From Ascoidea asiatica (lineage: Eukaryota; Ascomycota; Saccharomycetes; Ascoideales; Ascoideaceae), in the NCBI GenBank assembly GCA_001600695.1, contig BCKQ01000004.1, positions 186,001 through 250,000 on the forward strand: a stretch of 64,000 bases of DNA, written 5' to 3'. The position numbers were made by a program, and so were the translations under genes. Positions 54,675 to 64,000 of this stretch are shown here, one piece after another. The notes under the pieces are model-generated. The model was not told the origin of the DNA. It made no database searches and worked only from the letters and a program-made list of their open reading frames with translations. Position 1 is the stretch's first letter; every line of letters begins with the position of its first letter.

Positions 54675-56738
54675 TTATTTTTTAAAATTAAAAAATTGAT
54701 TATCAACAGCAGTAATAATTTCATCAACAGTATCTGGATTACTTAAAGTTGAAGTATCACCAATTTGATCAACTTCTTTACTAACAATTTTTCTTAAAAT
54801 TCTTCTCATTATTTTCCCAGATCTTGTTTTTGGTAAATCAGGTACAACAATAACAGTTTTTGGAGCAGCAAATGGACCAATTTCACCTCTAATTTTAACT
54901 CTTAAATCAGTTCTTAAATTTGTTAAAGTTATATGATCATCAGTTAAATTTGAATTTGAATCTGAATTTTTTTCAATTAAATAACCATCTTTTAAACCAA
55001 CAAAAGCAATAATAGCTTGACCAGTTAAATCATCATGAATACCAACAACAGCAGCTTCATTAACACCAATATGATCTAAAAGAGCAGATTCAATTTCTGC
55101 AGTTGATAATCTATGACCAGAAACATTAACAACATCATCAACTCTACCTCTGATCCAATAATAACCATCATTATCTCTACCAGCACCATCACCAGTAAAA
55201 TAATAACCAGGATATGGTTTTAAATAAGTTTCAATAAATCTATCATGATTTTTATAAACAGTTCTTGCCATTGAAGGCCAAGAATCTTTAATTGCAAGTA
55301 CACCAGCAACATCATTACCTTCAAGTTCTTTACCAGATACAGGATCAATAATTGCAGCATTAATACCAAAAAATGGTAAAGTTGCAGAACCTGGTTTTGT
55401 TGGAGTTACACCAGCTAATGGAGCAATCATATGACTACCAGATTCAGTTTGCCAATAAGTATCAGAAATATGACAATTATTATTACCAATATTAATATTA
55501 TACCAATCCCATAAATCTGGAGAAATTGGTTCACCAACAGAACCTAAAGTTCTTAAACTACTAATATCATATTTTTTAATTTCATTTTCACCTAATTGTT
55601 TAATTAATCTTAAAGCAGTTGGAGCAACATAAAAATGAGTTACTTTATTACGATTAATTATTCTCCAATATCTACCAATATCTGGATAAGTTGGAGTACT
55701 TTCAAAAATGATTGAAGTAGAACCTAACATTAAAGGACCATAACAAGCATAAGTATGACCAGTAATCCAACCAACATCACCGGCAGTGAAAAGAACATCA
55801 TTTTCATGAATATCAAAAATATAACGAGTTGTTAAAGCAGCACCTAATAAATAACCTGCAGTTGAATGAACTATACCTTTTGGAGAACCTGTTGAACCAG
55901 AAGTATATAATAAAAATAAAGTATCTTCAGAATCTACAGAAACTGGAGGAAAATAATTTCTAAATTTTTTAACTTCATCATGCCACCAATAATCTCTATT
56001 TTTTTTCATTAAAATATTATTATTACCAGTTCTTTGAAATACTAAAACTTTTTCAATAAAATTTAAATCATTTATAGCTAAATCTACAATTTTTTTTGAA
56101 TTAATAGTTTTTGAAGCTCTTTTACCTTCATCAGAAGTAATAATAATTTTAGCATTTGAATCAATAATTCTTTCTTTTAAAGAAGTTGCTGAAAAACCAG
56201 CAAAAACAATTGAATGAATTGCACCTAATCTAACAATAGCTAACATTGCAATAATTGCAGCAGGAATCATTGGTAAATAAATTACAACAATATCACCTTT
56301 TTTAACACCCCAAGATTGTAAAAGATAAGATAATTGAGATACTTGAGATAATAATTGAGAATAAGTTATTTTAATTGGATTATTTAATTCATCATCAGCT
56401 TCATAAATTAAAGCAATTTTATTTGGATTTTTAAAAGCATGACGATCAATACAATTATAGGAAGCATTTAATTTACCATTTAAAAACCAAGAATAATCAG
56501 CATTTTTTAAATTACCATTTTTAACTTTATTAAAAGGTTTATCCCAAGATATTAAATCATTTGCAAAATTTTTAAAAAATAATTCAGGATTATCTATAGA
56601 TTTTTTATATAAATTTTTATATTGTTCAAGATTTAAACAATATGATTTTTCAGGTTGTTTTTTAAAAAAATCTGAAGGAGTTTCATGAGTTTTAACATTA
56701 TTAGCTTCATGAACTATTTGATGTGTTGTCATTGTCAT
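54675..56738 (-). CDS. ACS2: Acetyl-CoA synthetase
   Basis: 687 residues (S. cerevisiae Acs2 683). ATP-dependent synthesis of acetyl-CoA from acetate, supplying the nucleo-cytosolic pool for lipids and histone acetylation. ANL-superfamily motifs: YTSGSTGSPKGIVHSTAGYLLG (A3 loop), the GDVGWITGHTY block, SVGEPISPDLW, TYWQTESGSHMI (A5), YFTGDGAGRDNDGYYWIRGRVDDVVNVSGHRL (A7-A8 hinge), and RTRSGKIMRRILRK with the catalytic Lys (A10). The start MTMTTHQIVHEANNVK resembles Acs2 rather than the longer N-terminus of Acs1. Start is the first ATG; Met3 is an alternative. CACGTG at 57335-57340 lies in the upstream GC-rich island. Confidence 0.96.
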   Translation of the reverse strand: MTMTTHQIVHEANNVKTHETPSDFFKKQPEKSYCLNLEQYKNLYKKSIDNPELFFKNFANDLISWDKPFNKVKNGNLKNADYSWFLNGKLNASYNCIDRHAFKNPNKIALIYEADDELNNPIKITYSQLLSQVSQLSYLLQSWGVKKGDIVVIYLPMIPAAIIAMLAIVRLGAIHSIVFAGFSATSLKERIIDSNAKIIITSDEGKRASKTINSKKIVDLAINDLNFIEKVLVFQRTGNNNILMKKNRDYWWHDEVKKFRNYFPPVSVDSEDTLFLLYTSGSTGSPKGIVHSTAGYLLGAALTTRYIFDIHENDVLFTAGDVGWITGHTYACYGPLMLGSTSIIFESTPTYPDIGRYWRIINRNKVTHFYVAPTALRLIKQLGENEIKKYDISSLRTLGSVGEPISPDLWDWYNINIGNNNCHISDTYWQTESGSHMIAPLAGVTPTKPGSATLPFFGINAAIIDPVSGKELEGNDVAGVLAIKDSWPSMARTVYKNHDRFIETYLKPYPGYYFTGDGAGRDNDGYYWIRGRVDDVVNVSGHRLSTAEIESALLDHIGVNEAAVVGIHDDLTGQAIIAFVGLKDGYLIEKNSDSNSNLTDDHITLTNLRTDLRVKIRGEIGPFAAPKTVIVVPDLPKTRSGKIMRRILRKIVSKEVDQIGDTSTLSNPDTVDEIITAVDNQFFNFKK

Positions 56739-57655
56739 CTAAGTTAAGATAGAATAGTTAGTTAGTATTTAATTGTTTAAAATTTGATATTACTTATATT
56801 TGATAATATTATATTATGTATTATTATATTATAATAAGATGAAATCTAAACTTTTCACTGCGGTAATATTAAATAAGATGAATGATAAGTGAGTAAGTAT
56901 TTGATTAGTTTGAAAGAATATTCATTTACATATTTCTTGGATATTTCTTGAACATTTTCTTGGATATATATTATTATATTATTACTCATTATTCATTGAT
57001 TATCAGTTATGGAAATTGCAATGGAAGAGAACATACCTTTTGATAGAATTAGATATACAGGACTATTGAATGAATATTGAAGATAGATGGTAGATAGAAA
57101 GAATAAGAAATAGAATAGAAAGATATGACAATTAATTACAAGATGATGAAGATGGAATTGAATTGAATTGGATTGAAGATTAAAAAAACAAAAATTAAAA
57201 TAAATAAAATAGCAAAATAACAAAATAAAGCAAAATAAAGCAAATTCCTAATCCAGATCGAGAGACTGAAAATGTTAGCGAAATTCGACAAGATTTATAA
57301 CAGCAGAAGCACGCTGCCCGGGCACACGAGCTGCCACGTGACCGGTTCTATTTTAAACGAGCGTACGGCGTCTGTTGGAGCTCACGCAGCCGGCTCTTGA
57401 TTTGCCAGTTTCCAGCGCTCTTTCCAGCGCTCTGTCCTGTCTGTCTGTCCTGTCTGTCTGCCCTATCTGTCCCCGTCCGCTCTTCCTGCTCGCACCGGCC
57501 CGCTGCCTCCTCCGTGGACGGCCGGCGTTACTCCTTGCGTCCGGGTTACTACCGTCGCTCGGATCGCGTTTTTCTTCTTTTTCCTCGTTTTCATTTCCTC
57601 CTCGGACAAAATGAAAATGCTCCAAATTTAAACTTTAGATCTCTGTTCGATTTCC
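56739..57655. promoter_or_regulatory. ACS2 promoter with a GC-rich island
   Basis: 917 bp. ACS2-proximal part is AT-rich; about 57300-57600 is unusually GC-rich for this window, with CCTGTCTGTCTGT-type repeats (about 57434-57465), CACGTG at 57335-57340 in GCCACGTGAC and GC-rich words such as GCGCTC repeated. Frames of 79-97 codons here on both strands have no domains and look like chance GC-rich frames. Confidence 0.5.
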
Positions 57656-58216
57656 TCACCTGGACTTTTCGGTATTTAAAAACCCATTGATTATTTTTAA
57701 AGTTCCCTTTGAAATTTCAATTCCATCTAAAATTATTTCATCCAATTCTAAAATTCTTTCTCTTTCATCTTCAATTTCTATTCTTTTAATCTCTTCAATA
57801 TCTTTATCTTTCTTATCTTTCTTATCTTTCTTATCTTTCTTATCTTCTCTTTTATTCTCCTTTTTAATCTTTTTTCCAAATCTAATTCCATATCTATTTC
57901 CACTAATCTTCTTCTTCTTCTCCTTTTCTTTTTCTTTTTCTTTTTCCTTATCTTTTTTATCAATTGAATAATCAAAAAATTTTAATAATCCAATTCCACT
58001 AATATTATTATTTGATAAATTTAAAACTCTTAATTTCTTTAAAATTAATTTATTTTTATTTAATTTTCTCATTAATTTTAATTTATTTTTAAAAATTTCC
58101 AAAGTTATATCATTAATTAAATTATTATTATCATTTAAATATAATTCTTTTAAATTTAAAACATTTAAAATAAATTCTTCAAATTTAAAATTATCTTCTC
58201 CTTCTATTATTCTTAA

Positions 58217-58252
<36 letters not shown>

Positions 58253-60238
58253 GTTTAAAAATCTATTATTCTCAAATTTTAATCTATAACAATTTCCTAA
58301 ATTTAATTTATTCAAATATTTTCCATTATTCTTTAAAAAATTATTTAATGATTTAAAATTTATTGAACTACCATATAAATTTAAATATCTTAATCTATTA
58401 AAACTTTTATCTTTATCAAAATATTCACAAATCTCATTATTCACTTCATTACTTACTTCATTTCCATTATTTATAATATTATTATTCTCTTTAATAACTA
58501 ATTCTTCTAATTTAAATATAAATTTCTTATTTCCATTTCCATTTTCATTTCCATTTTCATTTCCATTTTCATTTCCATTTTCATCTCTATCCTCTTCATT
58601 TTCTTTTAATAATTTTAAACTATTTAAAATATTTAAAAAATTTATACCTTTACAATTCTCAATATTTAAAATTTTTAAATTTTTAAAATTTATTAATTTT
58701 AAAAAAAATTCATTTCTATAAATTTTAATAAAATTTAAATTTATTCCATTTAAATAAAATTCTTTTAAATTTGGTATTTCAATTTCTTTATTCTCAATTA
58801 ATAATTTAAATGGTATTAAATTATTAAAATATTTATATCCTTCAATTTCATAAATTCCATAAATTCCTAAAATTTTTAAATTTTTATATACTTTTCTTAT
58901 ATTTTTATTATTATTATAATATTTTAAACATTCATGTTTATAAACATCTTCTAATTTAATTTCTTTATTCTCATTCATTATTATAATCTTTAAACTTTCA
59001 AGATTTGGAAATATTTTTAAAAATTTTTCTTCAATTAATGGTATTAAATTTATTTTAATTTTTAAAAATCTTAAATTTAAAAAAAACTCATTATTATCAT
59101 TATATTTTAAAATTTCAAAAAATTTAAATAAATTAATTTCAATTAAAATCATTTCAATTTCTTTAATACTTATATTCCTATTCATAAATTTTTTAAAAAT
59201 TAAATTTTTTAAAATTAAAATTTCTTCATTATTTTTAATTCTATTGAATTTCATTAATTCAAGATTAATTCCATTTGGAATTTTTCTAATAAATCTAATA
59301 AAATTTATAAATTCTTTAAAATTTAAATTTTTCTTAAATTCAATTTTTTTAAATATTGATGAAATTTTTAAAATTTTAAAATTCCATAATTTTGATATAT
59401 TTAAACAATTTAAAATTATAAATTTATAATCAATTTCTTTAAATATTATTTCAATAATCTCATTTGGTAATCTAATCATTGGATCCATTGATTTATTCAT
59501 ACAATCATTAATCTCTTTTAATGTTATCAATGATTTTTCTATTCTTCTTTGTTTTATTTTATCATTATTAATATATTCAATTAAATTTGATTGATATTTT
59601 CTTTTACTATTACTATTATTATTATTACTATTACTATTACTATTACTATTACTATTTATTATACCTTTTAATTTTAAATCATGATCTTTTTTTTCTTCTT
59701 TAATTTTTAAAAATAATAAATTTTTTTGTTCAATTAATGTTTTAAAATAATTTTCATTAACCTCAATATCATATTTTTTTTTATAAAATTCAATTTTTTT
59801 TATACCATTTGTAAAAATTTGATATGCTTTAATATTATTATTTAATAATTTTAACATTTTACCACATTTTAAATATCCTCTACAACTAAATGGTTCAATT
59901 TCAATCATTTTTAATGAATCTATATATGCTTTATCAAAATATTTTAATTTTTCATAAATTGAAGATTTAAAATAATATAATGTTAATAATTTTGGATGAA
60001 CTAAATCTCCAAAATCAGGTGTTGCTTTTAATCCATTATTAATTCTTATTGAAATTATAATTTCTTGTGGTAATGTTTTAATTAAATTTATAGCATTTGA
60101 GAAATTTTTCAATGATTCTCTATAATTTTCTTTTTTAAAATTTTCTTTACCTTTTATAATCAAATTATTAATTAATAAATTATTTTTATCATGTAATGAT
60201 AATTTTTTCTCATCTTCTATATTTAGTTTCAATGACAT
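57656..60238 (-). CDS. DIA2: TPR/F-box/LRR protein (Dia2/Pof3 type)
   Basis: 860 residues (S. cerevisiae Dia2 732). Three TPR-like helix pairs at the N-terminus (about 25-150), an F-box (about 255-295: DPMIRLPNEIIEIIFKEIDYKFIILNCLNISKLWN) that would bind Skp1, and a long C-terminal LRR array with many LxxLxLxx(N)-type units. This three-part architecture is that of Dia2 (S. cerevisiae) and Pof3 (S. pombe), the SCF substrate receptor that acts at replication forks and on CMG helicase unloading. The LRR part carries an extended (GNGNEN)-type and (DKK)n low-complexity insert, and Phe/Asn/Lys/Ile/Leu use is extremely skewed to AT-rich codons. MCB-type ACGCGT at 60443-60448 is about 205 bp upstream, in keeping with G1/S expression. 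Confidence 0.82.
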
Positions 60239-60442
60239 TTATATTATTACTTGAGCTGAATTGAATTGAGTTGAATTGAATTGAGTTGAATTGAGTTGAA
60301 TTGAACTAAATTGAATTGAATTGACCATTTATAAATGAAATTAAAGGATATAAGCAAAAAATATAATTGAAATATATTTAAAGAATGTGTAACAGTTTTA
60401 TATTCTAATTTTTTGCATTGTTTTTTATTATTATTCCAAATT

Positions 60443-60448
60443 ACGCGT
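60443..60448. promoter_or_regulatory. MCB-type ACGCGT site upstream of DIA2
   Basis: ACGCGT inside the 10-bp palindrome TTACGCGTAA. MCB sites bind MBF for G1/S transcription in yeasts; the link to DIA2 is inferred from position (about 205 bp upstream of its ATG). Confidence 0.4.
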
Positions 60449-60463
60449 AATAAAATTAAAGTT

Positions 60464-60592
60464 TGGCGTTGTTAAAGAAGAGCCGTGATTCTGGCGTCAA
60501 AAAAAATTTAGAAATACCACAAAACTGGCGTCAATTAAAGAAGTACCGTGATATTGGAGTCAATAAAAGAGCATCCGTTAAAGTGGCGTCAA
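60464..60592 (+). repeat. Spaced array of five TGGCGTCAA-like words
   Basis: All five words lie on the same strand. Three are exact TGGCGTCAA (starts 60492, 60526, 60584), one has GGAGTCAA (60555) and one TGGCGTTG (60464). Part of a longer unit, AAAGAAG...CCGTGAT...TGGCGTCAA, is visible in two copies, so this is a decayed tandem repeat or a cluster of sites. Confidence 0.7.
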
Positions 60593-60607
60593 ACTACAGT
60601 ACCCAGA

Positions 60608-60641
60608 TAATTGGTCTCAATATTTATTAGAGACCATTATT
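60608..60641. promoter_or_regulatory. Near-palindrome with GGTCTC and GAGACC arms
   Basis: GGTCTC (60613-60618) and its exact complement GAGACC (60630-60635) with an 11-bp AT-rich spacer; the flanks (ATAATT and ATTAT) extend the pairing with a one-base bulge. Could be a dimeric transcription factor site or an RNA hairpin. Confidence 0.5.
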
Positions 60642-60984
60642 TGGGATCTTTTAATCATGTGATTTGTACCCCGTGACTGCTCTTTAAAATATTGATATTT
60701 TCTTTAATCAATCACCAGAAAGTTAATCTTAATTAACGATAGTGAGAAAATAGTGTGAAAATAGTGTGAAAAGAGTGAAAACGATATAATTTCATTGATG
60801 ATACTTCATAATTGAAAGAAGGTATCTAAATCAGAAGATTGAAAAGTTTATAGATTTTAAACCTTGGAATTAAAGAAGCCAGAGAAGCTAAAAACCAAAT
60901 AAAAAGGGTGAATTATATATTTAGAAATATTTCTTTTCTGAATATAAATATAAACGATCTTTTTTTTTTTTTTCAGGTAGTCAA

Positions 60985-61878
60985 ATGAGTTCTTTCACAT
61001 CTTTAAAAAATGTGTTTCAAATGAAAAGTACATTAATTCCATCAATGATTTCACCATTGATTCCAACAATAAGATCATCTTCCTTTTTATTTTCAATAGG
61101 AACTAGAACTTTCACATCAACAAATATTTCACAAGGTAAAAAAGCTCAAGCTCGTTTATTAAAATCAAGAAGAAAAGCAGAAATAAATAAATTAAAACGT
61201 CATAAATTTGCAAAATCTGGTGATAGAACAGATCCTGTTTTAGGTAAATCAAATAATAGATTTGTTAATAGAATTACAGCTGCTGTTCAAGAACCTTATA
61301 TTTTATCTCATGGTTATGAAAAAGATGATGTTGATAAATTACTTTATGGGGTTGAAGAATATTTATTAGGTGTTAATAATGCTTCTGGTATTCAAGGTCT
61401 TATTTCACAAGAAGAATCATCAAAAAGAGAAATTGTTTCAAGAATTTTAAATATTAAAAATTCTTCTGAATTTGAAAAAAGAAAAATTGCAATTAAACTT
61501 GCAAGAGAAGAATTCCAAAGATTTCCTGGTGATACAGGTTCAAGTGAAGTTCAAGCTGCTATAATGTCAATAAAAATTAATTATTTATTTAATCATATCA
61601 AAGAACATAAAAAAGATTTTGCAAATATAAGAAAATTAAGAATGTTAGTACAACAAAGACAATCAATATTAAAATATTTAAAAAAAGATAATCCAAAAAA
61701 ATATTTTTGGGCTATAGCTAAACTTGGTTTAACAGATATTGCTGTAACAAAAGAATTCAATATGGATAAACAATATATGCAAGATTTCAAAGTTTATGGT
61801 GATAGAATCTTAGTTAGAGAAAGTAAAAAAGTTACAGCTATGAAACGTAAAGAAGCTCGTAAACAGAAAAAACTTTGA
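60985..61878 (+). CDS. MRPS28: Mitochondrial small ribosomal subunit protein uS15m
   Basis: 297 residues (S. cerevisiae Mrps28 286). The first ~45 residues are rich in Ser, Thr, Ile and Pro with few acids, consistent with a mitochondrial presequence. The C-terminal half matches bacterial S15: KLAREEFQRFPGDTGSSEVQAAIMSIKINYLFNHIKEHKKDFANIRKLRMLVQQRQSILKYLKKDNPKKYFWAIAKLGL in pieces, that is the helix bundle that binds 16S/15S rRNA (GDTGSSEVQ and H..H/D...R..L...R..LL.YL pattern). It is a component of the mitoribosome small subunit. The C-terminus is Lys/Arg-rich. The ATG follows a T-run/CAG, so a leader intron is possible; the next in-frame Met is 12 residues later. Confidence 0.94.
   Translation: MSSFTSLKNVFQMKSTLIPSMISPLIPTIRSSSFLFSIGTRTFTSTNISQGKKAQARLLKSRRKAEINKLKRHKFAKSGDRTDPVLGKSNNRFVNRITAAVQEPYILSHGYEKDDVDKLLYGVEEYLLGVNNASGIQGLISQEESSKREIVSRILNIKNSSEFEKRKIAIKLAREEFQRFPGDTGSSEVQAAIMSIKINYLFNHIKEHKKDFANIRKLRMLVQQRQSILKYLKKDNPKKYFWAIAKLGLTDIAVTKEFNMDKQYMQDFKVYGDRILVRESKKVTAMKRKEARKQKKL

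Positions 61879-64000
<2,122 letters not shown>

Larger units (their letters stand above)
60239..60984. promoter_or_regulatory. Divergent DIA2-MRPS28 promoter with repeated TGGCGTCAA
   Basis: 746 bp. Contains TTACGCGTAA (60441-60450), then five TGGCGTCAA-related words starting at 60464, 60492, 60526, 60555 and 60584 (spacings 28, 34, 29, 29 bp), then a near-palindrome with GGTCTC (60613-60618) and GAGACC (60630-60635). Just before the MRPS28 ATG a T run followed by CAG (about 60959-60976) resembles a 3' splice site; an intron in the 5' leader is possible but I could not pair it with a clear donor and branch site. Confidence 0.6.

Noticed and set aside
57353-57690. 79-97 codon ORFs in the ACS2 promoter
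   Set aside because: Both strands are open simply because the block is GC-rich; Leu/Ser/Pro-rich or Arg/Gly-rich with no motif.
60464-60592. CRISPR-like spaced repeats
   Set aside because: The window is eukaryotic, the repeated word is only about 9 bp and spacers are partly repeats themselves, so it is not a CRISPR array.

Overview
This is a eukaryotic nuclear window from an AT-rich, intron-poor budding yeast (Saccharomycotina). It shows monocistronic genes on both strands, long Asn/Gln homopolymer tracts in regulatory proteins, a Ty3/gypsy LTR retrotransposon, canonical yeast splice signals (GTATGT/GTAAGT donors, TACTAAT or CTAAC branch sites) and best matches to Saccharomyces/Candida-type proteins. 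Leucine is mostly encoded by TTA/TTG/CTT and CTG is rare. No CTG falls at a residue whose identity I could fix, so CTG reassignment (Leu, Ser or Ala) is left open. I do not name a species.

Layout. (1) About 135-6445: a decayed Ty3/gypsy element with two LTRs, in-frame stops, frameshifts and substituted catalytic aspartates, sitting about 340 bp upstream of a translation elongation factor gene. (2) 6.8-20.3 kb: eEF1B-gamma (CAM1/TEF4-like), a type II membrane nucleotide pyrophosphatase/phosphodiesterase, a GT15 (KTR/KRE2) mannosyltransferase, CIA1, a Pex30/Pex31-like ER/peroxisome membrane protein without a visible DysF domain, ESC2 and a two-intron GGA adaptor. (3) 21.3-25.5 kb: a LIM-RhoGAP (RGA1/RGA2 type) with a very long Asn tract interrupted by a 100-N assembly gap. 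(4) 25.5-37.1 kb: low-complexity intergenic DNA, mitochondrial serine hydroxymethyltransferase, a 2-kb divergent intergenic region with a GC-rich island, AFI1 and NAM7/UPF1. (5) 38.8-50.1 kb: EAF1/VID21 (start codon separated from the rest by an intron), CDC40/PRP17 and an SPC110-type spindle pole body coiled coil. (6) 50.7-61.9 kb: TRP4, CDC12 septin, ACS2, a DIA2-type TPR/F-box/LRR protein and MRPS28 (uS15m). (7) 62.9 kb to the edge: the first 374 codons of ERG11.

The genes are unlinked housekeeping and regulatory functions (translation, glycosylation, Fe-S assembly, trafficking, polarity, RNA decay, chromatin, splicing, spindle, tryptophan and sterol synthesis, acetyl-CoA, septins). I see no operon-like or defence-like cluster and no clearly new multi-gene system. 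The unexplained structure is in intergenic DNA: a GCGTT-rich, strand-asymmetric tract upstream of ERG11; a regularly spaced TGGCGTCAA array plus a near-palindrome between DIA2 and MRPS28; a perfect CCAGTTCCG-N11-CGGAACTGG inverted repeat between EAF1 and CDC40; GC-rich islands with short tandem repeats upstream of SHM1 and ACS2; and CACGTG sites in several promoters. Several CDS starts here were moved to the first real ATG because the longest open frame began at a non-ATG codon. All assignments come from reading the sequence; no database search was run.
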